This document shows positions 32,931-44,336 of a DNA stretch of 64,000 nucleotides, piece by piece. Where the stretch lies: contig NC_074725.1 of the NCBI RefSeq assembly GCF_947242115.1, positions 21,105,398-21,169,397 on the forward strand, given 5' to 3'. The translations under genes and the position numbers were made by a program. The notes under the pieces are model-generated. The model did no database searches. It was given only the letters and a program-made list of their open reading frames with translations, and was not told the DNA's origin. The first letter of the stretch is position 1. Each line of letters starts with the position of its first letter. Source of the DNA: Biomphalaria glabrata. Lineage: Eukaryota > Mollusca > Gastropoda > Planorbidae.

Positions 32931-33389
32931 GAAACACCAAACACCAAAAAATTACATGACTGTCTTTAGATTGGAGGGAGAGGAACGGAAGACAACATTG
33001 AAGAATTTTGGGCTTTACGCTGGAGAGAACACTTCATTTGACAGGAAGCAGAAGAAAAATATAAAACATATCAGCAGATCTCCTGTGGTGTAACAGCATT
33101 CGGCCATGGGTTGGACTGGTTGTCAGAGGCTTGTTGAGACGCATGCCATTAGGAAGCATTTTATAGTTAGTGTGGAGTGCTTGTATTCATTACAAGTTCC
33201 GTCAATGACAAGCTTGCGGAATCTTCACGTGTGGCTCAGAAATTGAGTCCGGCGGAACTGTTTTCACTAACAGAACAAGGAGCGAAGGCGAGTAGCTGGC
33301 ACCTAAGCCAGTAAGCTTCGGGGAGGGTGGGGTCGTTACCCACCTAGTAGAATGAAATCTCTGAATTTAAACCTCTACTGCCTTGCAGC

Positions 33390-33690
33390 TATGCCCAATC
33401 AAGGGAAAGGCTTCGGGACGTCAACCCTTAGGAAAAATCAGGAACCGGCGACCCTTAGGCAGCTTGAAGCACACAGTTAATACCTTGGCAGAACCTTGTT
33501 TCCAAACTGTATTGGCAGTTGCCGTTCTTGTGGATACATCATCTGCATGGAGAGGAAGAATCGCTGTGTGGGCAACATCGTTAAGACCACAGCTAATGCT
33601 TAGACTCCTTAGACATTCATCTCATTTCCATGAGATGATCCATAATTGCTTCACGACTGAAGGGGGCCATATAACAACATTCGATACGTG
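33390..33690 (+). repeat. Repeat R7, LINE-like 3' region
   Basis: Shares CTTCGGGA-GTCA-CCTTAGGA, TTTCCATGAGATGAT and a GACTGAAGGGGGCCAT end with 43130-43310. The end resembles the LINE-2 3' end (CTGAAGGAGGCCA). A decayed LINE tail is likely. The 102-codon frame here has no domain. Confidence 0.5.
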
Positions 33691-34279
33691 AATTCTGTAT
33701 TTCCTTTTTGTTTGTTTTTTTAACAGGTCGACATTTCTTCAGACCCCGGAACTATGTGTATTAAATAAGCTGTGTTGACCTACGCTGGAAATAATTAAAG
33801 ATACAACTGAACCAGTGCAGAGACACTTTATTTCCTCTATTAATTTATTAAGATTGTACTTATTCAACAACTATACTTTCAGGTGGAAGGAAACGCACTA
33901 AATTAATCAGCATAGAGATATTCAGTGGGCTACCATAATTATGCTCTAGCGAGTGTACATGCACGTGGTGAAGATGTGAGAAAGGCTTACCATCCAGTCC
34001 GCAACTCATTGCATCGTTGCCCAGCGGGGGCAATGGCACATTATAGGAATTTGGAGGGCCCCCAGTGGGCTCGGCCTCCGGCGTCGCATTGGTCGGGGGA
34101 ACCCACTGCATTGGCTTAAGGTACTGTGACCCATGACAAAAACCAATGTGATTAAATGATCATCTAGTTGTTGGGGGCCAATGAAGAGCCAATTGTTCAT
34201 CCTGACTACGGGATAAAATACTTCAAAAGGGATGCGTTTCATCTATACGGTATCTTCTGATTAGAACATCAAACGTAAT
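33691..34279. other. Unassigned sequence
   Basis: A moderately GC-rich stretch at 33960-34130 has open frames on both strands but no recognisable product. Confidence 0.35.
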
Positions 34280-35500
34280 ACAATTCAAAAGAGAGATTTT
34301 AAAGAATTATTTGGCGTTGTCTTGTGGTTATTGTTTTTTTACTTGAAAACAAAACTGAACAATCTACTTTTAGTAATGAGCTTTCTGACTTATATTATAT
34401 GTTATTTTCTTGTCAAAAATTGAAATCAGATTTTCAATAGCTTTTCTAATAACGACTTTTCTTCTAGTAAAATTATTATCATAGACACTTTGGAGACTTA
34501 CACATATGTATATTTATCATTGAAAGACATTTTAATGGATTCACCACTGTATATAAGAAGTCGATTCTTGAAAATGTACTGTGTGCATTCTAAAGCTTTA
34601 TAACAACAAAAAAAAGGCTTATTGTTAATTATTGTAGCTTTTATACCAGAAGGCAGACAGATAATAAAATTATATTTTTGTTATAAAATTATTTTTAAAA
34701 AAATTATATGAATAAATGTCATTTAAAAAATTAACAAACATAATCTTTCTTTCTCATTATAGTCTCTTATGTCTAGATTGTTTCATAAGAGGTGTATTTT
34801 TTATGAAAAAAAAACCCTGCTCACACTATTAATCTTAAATAACATAAAAGTTCACTTTCAGCAGGTAAATGTAGTCATTGCACCAGAACTTGGCAAGATT
34901 TAATAAATCGTTATTTCGCATTTTCATTATCATTCTATTTTTTTAATTTTTTTTTGTAATCTAAACAGGACGGACGGACGGACAGACCACACAAAAACTA
35001 ACGGTACCTCTTTCTTTTTGCGGGGCAACTGAAAAACCAAAGAAGCACTAGAATTTAATTTACTAATTGAAACTATACATAATTTTATAATTGGAGTAAT
35101 CATGTACCGACGGCATTATATTGAATTTTAAATGTAAATAAAGGCTACTACTAATTAACGTACATTGTGTATGCCTAAACCGCTTTACTGTATGTTCATA
35201 TTCTATATTACATTAACAAGAGAATTAAATGCACATTTACCGAAGTTTACAAAAATAATACGAAAGGGGGGCTATTTGAATGGTTATTGTGGATTGTCAT
35301 TGACTGAATAGCTTCCCTTAGAAAGACATATACGTGATGCATTTGGTATGTGAGTTTATTGTGAAAGCAATAAAAAAGATGTAGATGGATGTCACCTGGG
35401 AAGGTTGTCTCAGTTTTAAAAAAAATCACTTTGGTCACAATAACATCTCCTCTTACAGCCAAACAATGGCAAAGAATTGAGAAAATCCATTATATTGAAT
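34280..35500. repeat. Paralogous tract, locus 1 part b
   Basis: Patchily colinear with 44700-46660: TTAAAGAATTATTTGGCG, a half copy of the 45-kb palindrome (34876-35020), and GTGAGTTTATTGTGAAAGCA followed by TTTGGTCACAATA-CATCTCC and CAGCCAAACA. It holds a single copy of the unit that is repeated about 12 times at 46319-46612. Confidence 0.72.
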
Positions 35501-35546
35501 TGCAAATTTGCACATTAAACTAATAAGTGAATATTTTTATTAAGAA

Positions 35547-36288
35547 CATGGATTCTCAACCTGTGGGTCGCGACACCTTTGGAAAATTGTGTTACGTCAA
35601 TTTTTCATCAGAATTTTTAAAACTTTTTTTTTTACATATTATCAAACGATCGTCAAGAGTCAAATAAATCAACTAAAAAAAAAAGGGAGAGGGTTAAATG
35701 GAAGAACCCGGCATTTTACCAGAGAATACAGAGTTTGTTTTGAGTTAGAAGTGTAAAATCATTATTTAAGATAAACATGTAAAGTAGACTTGAGGCAGGA
35801 GATCACGGTCTTCATGATCTTACAAAGACAGCCCTGAGAGCTCATGATCTGGAGAAACAAAAACAAGCTCATCCTTCGCACTAACGTTGGGTGTGTTTGC
35901 AAAGACAGCCCTGAGAGCTCCTGATCTGGTGAAACAAAAACAAGCACATCCTTCGCACTAACGTTGGGTGTGTTTGCAAAGACTGTCGCAACAATGTTTT
36001 TGTATCAATGTCGTTTACTGTATCAATGGCTGTACGTTTTCTATGATAAGATTTATTATTTAAAATTTCAGTTGACACATTTTACACTAAATTACGTTTT
36101 TGCTTGGTTCAGTTTCTAACAATAAAAATGCATCATGGATATCAGATATAGAAATATTGATAACGATTTTATAACATAGCGAAATCCCATTTAGCTAGGC
36201 CTACAAACGAAAAAAAATATGGCTGGGGTCGCCGCATAGTCGAATATTGTATTAGGGGTCGCGGACCTCAAAAGGTTGAGAACCGCTG
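35547..36288. mobile_element. hAT-like element (TTCTCAACC ends) with internal 77-bp duplication
   Basis: Inverted ends: GATTCTCAACCTGTGGGTCG at left and GGTTGAGAACCGCTG at right. It is flanked by TATTAAGAA on both sides (an 8-bp hAT-type duplication plus one base). Inside, about 77 bp (AAAGACAGCCCTGAGAGCTC ... CACTAACGTTGGGTGTG) is repeated in tandem at about 35822-35975. No intact transposase. Confidence 0.8.
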
Positions 36289-36299
36289 TATTAAGAATA

Positions 36300-37030
36300 A
36301 CTTAATTGATCATAATGATGTGGTGGTATAATTAATTAACATAAATTTATGAAAAAAATTGAAAATTTACCAATGTATCTATTAGTTGCTCGCTGGCTAT
36401 TAGGAACAAAAGTGGATATTACTATTTAAGAAAATGTATACTATTTTAGAATTGAGTAACGTAAACATGAATAACTTTATTGTTCTACGCTATTGATTGC
36501 TACACTATTTTAATACTATTTTAACTTTTGCTGATAGGTTTGGATTAGAGAAGGGGAGGAGGGGGGGAAGTTGTCGAAAATTGCAACGAGAGAAATTGAA
36601 TTGGCTACCCTGAAACAAAACAACAAGTTAGAGATGTTGCCAACAAAGAAAGTAAAAAAAAAAAAAAAAATCATACTGAAAAATTAAAGATAAATAAAAT
36701 ACAATTAGCTAAGATAGCAGGCGAAAAAAAACTAACATAATTTTTTTTCAAAACCAACATACAATACGTTTAGAAAATTTTAGGAAAATGATTAGACTTA
36801 AGAATATTTGTATACCCAATTTGAACATATTTCAATGGACCTCATTCGCCAAAACGAACGGTCACGTGATAATATTGATAAAACAACGGAAAAACTGTCA
36901 CGTGATAACTATTGTTGATTAAAATTAGATCGTTATTTGTATAGAAGAGAATTACACGGCTCAATGTTGTTTCTTTACGATTGGTGAATGAGGTCCATTA
37001 AAATATTTACTTGTTATCTTGCTGTTTTTA
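36300..37030. other. AT-rich sequence, no feature
   Basis: Contains an imperfect inverted pair around 36832-37000: GGACCTCATTCGCCAA near 36838 and GGTGAATGAGGTCC near 36982. About 130 bases separate them, and CACGTGATAA occurs twice inside. Possibly a small MITE. Confidence 0.4.
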
Positions 37031-37039
37031 CAAAACGTC

Positions 37040-37600
37040 TAGGCTATCAACTCACTCTGTCCGTATGTCTGTCTGTCTGACTGGAAAAAATGTTTAACAT
37101 GATTTTACTCCCATTTCCAATTTATGTATCAAGTGAAAACGTTGCACAATTATTCATTAAGCCTGACATGAGATGAATCAGTAAAAAAAATAACAATTAG
37201 TTAATTATTTTGTGATTAATAGTTTTGTTTGATTTTGAAATAAGGGGAATGAATGAGAGATTTAATCCCCTTATTACGTTTTGACACGTTTTTCTCCCAC
37301 TTTCTATTCTCGGATCAAATTGAAATTTTGCATAATTATTCATAAAAAAAAAGTTCCCCTATTAGACCTTGTGGTCTATAGGGCAGATGATGTAAAAGGC
37401 ATCTGTTTCTACAGCCTACGGTTAATGAGGGTGTCATGTGGCTCAGCCACCGAGCCTCCATAATTAGTCAAAGTCAGTAACAATACGCGAATCATTTAAA
37501 AAATTAACCAATTACTTAATCATTTAGTACTAATTAATTAACTTTGTTTTATAAAGCAGAAAGAAAGATAACCCCGTAATTTTCAGATAAATAGCAGTAC
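37040..37600 (+). repeat. Interspersed repeat R1 subtype, with nested truncated SINE
   Basis: Homologous along its length to 38960-39440 (TTTAATCCCCTTATTA, CACTTTCTATTCTCGGATCA, AATACGCGAATCA). The S1 SINE at 37351-37460 is absent from the sister copy. Confidence 0.75.
37351..37460 (-). mobile_element. tRNA-derived SINE, family S1, internally deleted
   Basis: 3' part (AGACCTTGTGGTCTATAGGG, GGTTAATGAGGGTGTCATGT) joined directly to a remnant of the box A region (TCAGCCACCGAGCCTCC). The middle, including box B, is missing. Confidence 0.75.
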
Positions 37601-37770
37601 TTAGCGGTTCCTTCCCTTAGACAAGCTTTTTTTTTTTTTTAAACCTCTAAATCTGTTGCTCCTGCCAAGGAGACTTGTCTTCAAATGTTTGACCTAATAT
37701 TTCGGGGTTATAGCAAAAACATTCCTTTTTTTCTTTTTAAACAAAAACAGTTTTAAATCGACGATTTGAT

Positions 37771-37776
37771 TTTATT
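37771..37776 (-). promoter_or_regulatory. Poly(A) signal, gene 3
   Basis: AATAAA on the minus strand, 114 bases after the stop of gene 3. It is the nearest canonical signal. Confidence 0.5.
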
Positions 37777-37852
37777 GCATACGATTAATGAAACCAATAT
37801 TCGCAGTACATAGAATGTAGGAAAATGTGGTCATTTGTTGCGTGTCGTACTT

Positions 37853-37926
37853 CTAGGCTGATAGTGAGCAAGGGATGTCCTTCTGTGAACTAGGCTGGTA
37901 GTGAGCAAGGGATGTCCTTCTGTTCA
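37853..37926. repeat. 37-bp tandem duplication of the gene 3 coding end
   Basis: CTAGGCTG(A/G)TAGTGAGCAAG plus 17 more bases occurs at 37853 and 37890. The 37890 copy holds the real last codons and TAG. The other is 3' UTR. Confidence 0.88.
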
Positions 37927-38183
37927 CAGACGACCGAGTGAAGCAGATCATAGTCTGCGCTGGTGCAGTGCACAATTTCGAGTAGGACTCGGAGGGCCTC
38001 TAGGGTGGCGCATGCGGTGGCGGGGTCATTTTCGGCGTCGGCTTGCAGTCTAGCAGAATTCTTACAGCTCGAAGAGGACAACTGTGTCTCGATAATACAC
38101 AAGACTTTCTCCTTGAGTGGATCCTGAGCCTGGCAGCAAATGACGAGGACGCCAAGCACAACTAATGGAAGGAGAAGCTTCAT
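37890..38183 (-). CDS. Single-domain six-Cys secreted protein (gene 3)
   Basis: 97 residues from ATG at 38183 to TAG at 37890. The signal peptide is MKLLLPLVVLGVLVICCQA, cleaved before QDPLKEK. Cysteines are at 29, 40, 58, 73, 86 and 93 with spacings 10, 17, 14, 12 and 6. The domain starts VLCIIETQL and ends CEQKDIPCSLPA. It has the same length and the same cysteine positions as gene 2, with about two thirds identity. An acceptor (TTTCTAATTCTAG) lies 27 bases before the ATG, implying a non-coding first exon. The end of the coding region has been copied once downstream, outside the frame of use. Probably a small extracellular protein with three disulfides. Similar helix-rich secreted families could be considered, but the Cys spacing fits neither saposins nor insect odorant-binding proteins. 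Confidence 0.93.
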   Translation of the reverse strand: MKLLLPLVVLGVLVICCQAQDPLKEKVLCIIETQLSSSSCKNSARLQADAENDPATACATLEALRVLLEIVHCTSADYDLLHSVVCEQKDIPCSLPA

Positions 38184-38210
38184 TTTTATGTTTAGTTTGA
38201 TGTGTCTTTC
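38184..38210 (-). other. 5' UTR segment with acceptor, gene 3
   Basis: Begins GAAAGACACATCAAACTAAA after ATTCTAG, homologous to the gene 2 segment at the same distance from the ATG. Confidence 0.75.
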
Positions 38211-38299
38211 CTAGAATTAGAAATAAAAACATGTTACCTTTGATACATTTATTTAAGCATAAATACTTATGCATATGTAACTATGTATTGTTTTTTTTA

Positions 38300-39440
38300 C
38301 CGAACTAATATCAAGTCACTCCGTCAGTCTGTCTGGCAAAAATATTTGTACAGTTTATTTCTCTCCTTTCCTTTTCTCGGATCGAATTCAAACTTTACAC
38401 AACTGACAAAGTTAACCAACTAGTTCATCAATTAGTCTGTCTGTGTGTCTCTCTGTCTGTCTTTTTGGCCAAAAGTTTGTACCCGTTATTTCTCCGACAT
38501 CCAATCTTGGAAAAAGCTCAAATTTTGCATAATTATTTCTTTTAACTGACAACACAAGAATCAGTTTAAAAAAAAAAACAACAACAAAAAAACAATTAGT
38601 TAATCAACTATTGGTAATAAATTTCTTTGTTTGGTATCTCAAACAAGGGAATGAAATAGTACTTCACTGAAGTGGTGATATAAGCTGTCTCAGACTTCAT
38701 GAACACAAACATATAATAGAAACAATAGATAACAATACAATCTTTTTATTTTTATTAAAGCTTTGTTATTGCTTGTCTAAATCTATTACAATTTAATTAC
38801 ACTATTGATCCAAACTAATTGATACAAATAAGCTTAATATATGCCTTGTTGTTTTTTAAAACTATTTTTTATATTTTTCTTATTTTACCAATTGTTTGTG
38901 TTTAGCCTCTAGCTTTCTCAATGCGCTATGATCCTATCACTTGCCTTGACCAGTTGGGAAAGGGGGGAGGGAAGAAGAACTCATTCTGTCTGTCTGAACA
39001 TGCTTTCATTCCGTTTCCCATTCACGTATTTATTGTACATTGAAAGATATGAGTCAATAAATTTTTTTTTTTTACAATTGATTAATTAATTAATGGTTAT
39101 TATTTTTTTGTTTCGTATCGAAATAAGGGGAAAAATACTACTTAATGAGAAATGTGAATGATTATATGGATTTAATCCCCTAATTATGTTTAGACACATT
39201 TTTTTTTCCACTTTCTATTCTCAGATCAAGTTTAAATTTTGTATAGGTATTCATAGTCGATGACAATACACGAATCTATCCATAAATAAACCAATTAGTT
39301 GATCAATTGGTACTAAGTATTTTTTTTATAGCAGAAAGGAAAATAAACCCTGCATATTTAAGAAAAAATGATAGTAATTAACGGTTCTTTAAAAAGGTAT
39401 CTTTTTTTTTTTTTTTTTTTTTTTAATTCTGACCTTTTCT
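38300..39440 (+). repeat. Interspersed repeat R1, tandem pair of subtypes
   Basis: The first copy, 38300-38960, parallels 340-960 (GTCTGTCT, TTTGTACCCGTTATTTCTCC, TTTGGTATCTCAAACAAGGG). The second, 38960-39440, parallels 37040-37600. Both sit in the 5' UTR intron of gene 3 (38211-39573). Confidence 0.75.
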
Positions 39441-39573
39441 CAAGACTAAATATAGATGAAGGCAATGGAGCCAACACGATAATACAAAGTAATCAATCTC
39501 GTGTTTTAACAAAAACGTTCTGAGAAAAGAAATACTTAACTCCTAGCATGTAACATTGTTCTCTTAAACTTAC

Positions 39574-39615
39574 TGGATTCCACGCTGTGTTCTCGTTCCC
39601 ACTGGTCCACAAACT
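39574..39615 (-). other. Predicted non-coding exon 1 of gene 3
   Basis: Donor GGAATCCA|GTAAGTTT, with the leader starting about 30 bases after the TATA box. The start is estimated. Confidence 0.6.
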
Positions 39616-39640
39616 AATGAGAACACATCATGTAATCGTG

Positions 39641-39674
39641 AATATATAGACATGCGTTTCCAGAACCTTTAACC
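39641..39674 (-). promoter_or_regulatory. Core promoter of gene 3: TATA box and GGTTAAAGGTT element
   Basis: TCTATATATT at 39641-39650 and GGTTAAAGGTT at 39664-39674, both on the minus strand. The same two elements precede gene 2. Confidence 0.6.
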
Positions 39675-39840
39675 CTTTACGTTGTTTTCTAGATCAAAAA
39701 GACAACTTTTCAACGCTGTCAAACTGGCCGCAGATAACAGAAGTAGTACATACATTGAAACCACTTTTTGTGTTTTTGAAATTGAAAGTGCAAATCAAAC
39801 ATTCTTATCGACAATACTGTGATGTCGAAGTAACTGAACT

Positions 39841-39868
39841 GTCCAATCAAATTAATTGTATTTGACAT
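39841..39868 (-). promoter_or_regulatory. Conserved upstream block with inverted CCAAT box, gene 3
   Basis: GTCCAATCAAATTAATT then TTTGACAT (plus-strand spelling), about 190 bases from the TATA box, exactly as in gene 2. Confidence 0.65.
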
Positions 39869-39899
39869 TGTTTTTTTTTTAAATACATTTTTTACTAGC

Positions 39900-41060
39900 G
39901 TCTAAATAAGTACTAAAATGTACTATGTGACATGGGAGCGACGTCACTGGTTAAATTGATAGACGTACACAAACAAAAATAACCGAACAGTTGTTGTTGT
40001 TTTTTTCACCTCTTATCCTGTTTTCTTTAGCCTCAGTACAATGTAGTACTTATTGTGACGCTAGTGTGGTTGTATGCACATATGACCCAGATGGTGATGA
40101 TTCTAGATTTTGATCTAGTACACTAACTCTCTAAGGTAACGCGTTCCGTAAGGAGTAGAGAAACACCATTACCATTTTAAATTACAAATAATCCCTGTAT
40201 CAGCATGAACTACTGTTGTAGAGGAGATAGGCAAGAATATTCTTTTCGGTACCAGTATAGCAAAACAAATTGAGCAAACGAATCCGCAGTTAGAGCGTTG
40301 AGAAAGAGAAAAGCAGTAATCTACTAATTATTTTTTGTCCTTTTATGCCCCGATCCATCTTGGCATTTTGGCGACTCGCGAAAGGAGATAAGGCTCTTTT
40401 AGTTTAATTTTCGTCCGGCTGTCACGTTTAGATGTTAATAGCTAGAAATACCATAGAAAATCCGATCTCGTAATATTTTGAAGCTTGCAAAATATTTGTG
40501 AAAAGGCTATGTTTGGTCTTCTGAGAGCAAAGCCATTTTTTAAAGAAACAAAAAATATTTTTTACTTGACGGATATGAAACGCGGCCTGCGGGCCCTTAG
40601 TTTGCCTTTTGTTGATCTATTAGATTGAATTTAGAGCTATGTCAAACATGGAGAATGTTTTTTATATATTTTTTTATCGACATGCAACGAAAATAACAGT
40701 AGAGTGTGAAAATGGGTTTTACCCGTTGAGCCAACACATTCATTTCCAATATAAAATGCTGTGAAAACATGCTACCTAAAGGTCTTCTGTTTTTTCCTCC
40801 GTTAAGAGGAGAGGTGGGAACCGGTGTGTGGACGACACCGTTCCAACTATTCATCTTATTACACCCAGACACATACAATTACGACATTCAATTACGTATT
40901 TTTTCAAGGCGGCTTACGAGTGCTATTTCGGGGGGGGGGGGGTGTTGATTGGTGACGTTTAGTACCATACCCTCAAACTTGAATTTACATTTACTAAGGA
41001 TTTATACGTTTCTAGAATGTAGGGCTACATTAGAGAGTGGTGGCGAGTGGCGACACAATA
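39900..41060. other. Sequence upstream of gene 3, mostly unassigned
   Basis: A half copy of the 45-kb palindrome arm lies at about 40380-40510 (CGTTTAGATGTTAATAGCTA, AAAATCCGATCTCGTAATAT). GCGGCCTGCGGGCCC at about 40580 may be a hAT remnant. No gene seen. Confidence 0.4.
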
Positions 41061-41065
41061 TATAT

Positions 41066-42402
41066 CATGGGCGTAGCCAGGATTTTTTTTCGGGGAGGGT
41101 TTTTTTTTTGGGGGGGGGGGGATTCCCTCCGCCCCCCCCCCCCCCGCCGGGCACTATTTCTGGTATTGAAAGCCAACAAAATGCATATTCTGAGGTATCT
41201 ACAGTGCATTATCTTGCTATTAAAAAGTTTTATTTCAAAAACCTAATGTGCTATTCTTACTGACTTAGACCCTCTCGCGCCGTTCGGCGCATTTTCCGGC
41301 AAGCTGTTTCCGCAACTCTTATTTTGCGTAATTCATTTTGTGTGAGAACATGTCCCGCAAAACCTCATGCGACGCTCTGTCACAACCTTACTAAGGATTC
41401 GACTCCCAGTTCGGCATATGATTTCTTTGATTTAGACCCGATCTATATGACTGACTCCTAAAATCTGTCTTAGCCATCTTTGTTGAGATACATTTAATGA
41501 TTTTCAATTTCGGCAGAAGACTATTCTTAAACTAAGAAATCTCTGGAGTTTTTTTGTTTTGTTTTTAATTCAAAACCCCATTTAGCTACGATTAAAGAAT
41601 TCGGTCACTATAGTTTGCTTTAAAATAATATTGAAGAGAGAGGTTTTCAACTCTAAAGGCTCTGTAGGGGAATTTTAAACTCAAAACCATCTGGAGGGGT
41701 TTTAAACTTTAAAGAAAAAGCCATCTGGAGGAGGGGGATTTACACTCAAAACCCCTTTGGCTACGCTCATAGATTTTATAGTGTGTAATTTGCTTTTTTT
41801 TTATATTGAAGAGGTACATTTTAGCTTCAAACCCCAACTGGAGGGGGGGGGTGAAACTCAAAACCTCTTTGGCTACGCTTATAGAATTTTGAGTGTGTAA
41901 TTTGCTTTTTTTATTTTGAAGATGGGGTTTATCGTAAATTTTGGAGGGGGTTTTAAAATCAAAATCTTCCTCAACTGTGCTGTTGGAATTTGGGGATTGT
42001 TGTTTGAATTTTTTTTGTTTTGTTTTATAGAAGAGGGGATTTAACTGCAAAAACCTCTGGTAGGGGGTTTAAAATTCAAAAACCCTTGGGTTTTAAACTC
42101 AAAGCCCCCTGGTAGAGGGATTTGTATCTCAAAACCCCTTGATAGGGGTTTTTTAAATCTCAAAACCCCCTGGTAGGGGGATTTAAACTCAAAACCCCCT
42201 GGTAGAGGGTTTTTAACTCAAAACTGCCTCGGCTGTGCTGTGGTAAGTGATGATTTAGTATTAAAATCTCACCTAAAATAAACAAAATGAAAGCAAAAAT
42301 CATTCACTTAATTCCGTTCCCCCCCCCCTGCGGGGGGGATTTCATTTCGGGGGGGGGGGGGGTTGAACCCCAAGAACCCCCCCCCCCCCGGCTACGCCCA
42401 TG
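41066..42402. mobile_element. Non-autonomous DNA element with GGGCGTAGCC ends
   Basis: Starts CATGGGCGTAGCC and ends GGCTACGCCCATG, with ATATATAT on both sides (8 bp, but the site is AT-simple). G and C runs lie inside each end. The body has imperfect units of the kind CTCAAAACCCCCTGGTAGGG and TTTGGCTACGCT-ATAGA. No transposase frame. Confidence 0.78.
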
Positions 42403-42447
42403 ATATATATAATACATATTTTTATTACATTTACAATTAATCTAAAG

Positions 42448-43067
42448 CAGTGATGCCCAACCTAATTCGGCCCGCGGGCCTTTATAATTTCCTACACTCG
42501 TCTCGCGGGCCACATGAACGAAACGTTATAAAATGAAATGAAATCGTTCTGATACTATTTTGGTAGAAACCTATGGATTTGATACTTAATAGGTTATTGG
42601 ACAATTATATTTTTTTTTACGCGATAAACACTATCATTATCTCTCTACTTAAATGTGAGCAACACCGGCTCATTTTGTGGTCTCTTTTGGATAAATTTCC
42701 ATGGATCCTCCAATATCTAAGCATAGTTTAACAATTTTTTTATTCGCGGCTCAAACCTAGAATGCCACCTTATTAATTTTATAATGCACTTTTTTTATGT
42801 TGTTATTTTATCAAACAGCCACACTTTCTTTATAAAATAAATATGTTGGCTTATTATCATGTTCATAAACACACAAATGTTAAAGATCATGATACCAATC
42901 CATCAGAGAAAAAGTGAGGGCCCAAACGTAGGTAAAGATACATTTTTTCAACTTTTTTTTTTGTTTGGAAGGTAGATTTCTACACTTAGTGCCGACATTG
43001 CGGAGAGCCGGATGGAACCTCGTCGCGGGCCGGATATGGCCCGCGGGCCGTAGTTTGAGCATCACTG
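42448..43067 (-). mobile_element. Non-autonomous hAT-like element (copy 3)
   Basis: 620 bp, inverted relative to copies 1 and 2. Starts CAGTGATGCCCAACC and ends ...ATCACTG. Perfect 8-bp duplications ATCTAAAG at 42440-42447 and 43068-43075. Confidence 0.92.
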
Positions 43068-43129
43068 ATCTAAAGTAACCCAACTAGAAGAAGCAAAACT
43101 CAAACCTCAATATACCAAAACATAGAAAG

Positions 43130-43310
43130 TCTTCGGGAGTCAGACCTTAGGAATAATAGCAGCACAATGTGCTACTCTCTGGCAGAGCCTGCGACACAGA
43201 TGATCCCAAACTATATTGGCACTTGCGTGGAGAGGGGAAATCATTATGAGCATATTAAATGCCCAGGCATTCGTCCCGTTTCCATGATATGTTCCTTAGT
43301 TGTTTTTTTT
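43130..43310 (+). repeat. Repeat R7, second copy
   Basis: See the copy at 33390: CTTCGGGAGTCAGACCTTAG, CCAAACTATATTGGCA, CCGTTTCCATGATATG. Confidence 0.5.
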
Positions 43311-43834
43311 TTTTTGTTAGTTGTTTATTTTTGTTTGTCTTTGAGAGACGTGAGAGAGGAGTGTTTGTATAATGTGTTATAAGGGCCTACGTTGTTTTAA
43401 TTATCATTTCACGTGTTTCTCTAGACATCTACTTCCAAGATAAATTCATGTATATTTATAAATTAGGGCTATTTTAATTTGTGTTTAAAAAGAAGTCTTT
43501 TCAAGCTTATTTCAAGTCTATTTCACTAAGAAACGTAATACGCCTGCATTTGGGGTTTAGTTGTAATAGCTGTTTGGGGATGCAAGCCAACGACCGAGCA
43601 TTAACGAAGTCACGATCATGTTTATTTACCAACACTTATAAGTCAGATTTCAAAGTGATTTTTTTTTTTTACAATTATTTCACGACAATAATAATCGTGT
43701 TTATCATCGATAATGTAAGAATAAGTTGCACTGATACGCTGTTCTCGAAAGAAGAACTGGAAAAAAAAAAAGAAGAAAAGAAACAATACTAGTAAAGTAG
43801 GTCAATTATAAATAGATCTCCTCTCGTCTTTATA

Positions 43835-44336
43835 TATAATACAGACGTTACTTCAAAAAAGAAGATGATTACGTCCTACGCGTCATGCATTTAGTCATGC
43901 ATATTAACCAATGACTTAAATTCTGCCAAGTCACTGGTTTTCCTGGCTAGCTCAGGCAACCCATTCCATGCTCTAATAGCACTAGGGAAGAAGGAGTATT
44001 TGTACAAATTTGTCCTAGCATATGGGACGAGGAATGTGCCTTTATCTTTGTGTCTTTCAGAGTATTTTATTAAATTTTGTTTTTGTATTTGAAGATTATG
44101 GTTCAGTGTTTTATGTATTATTGCTACTTTACTTTTGAGCCTTCTGTCCTGAAGGCTTTCTAAATTTAGTGATTTTACTAAAGGTGTTACTCTAGTCAAA
44201 TGTGAATATTCGTTTGTTATGAATCGCACTGCTCTATTTTGTGTCTGTTCTAGTTTCTTAATGTTTTCTTGAGTTGAGGGGTCCCAAACAGAGGATGCAT
44301 ATTCTATTATTGGCCTAACCAAGGTTAAATAACATT
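43835..44336 (-). mobile_element. 5'-truncated LINE (CR1/L2-like), best copy
   Basis: A 143-codon frame: PIIEYASSVWDPSTQENIKK, LEQTQNRAVRFI, SLQDRRLKSKVAIIHKTLN, FFPSAIRAWNGLPE, the classic C-terminal part of CR1/Jockey-group reverse transcriptases. The empty site is visible at 31296-31310. Confidence 0.9.

Noticed and set aside
15441-38183. Similarity of the six-Cys proteins to attractin, schistosomin, saposin or odorant-binding proteins
   Set aside because: Cys number or spacing does not match any of these; no named motif is shared.
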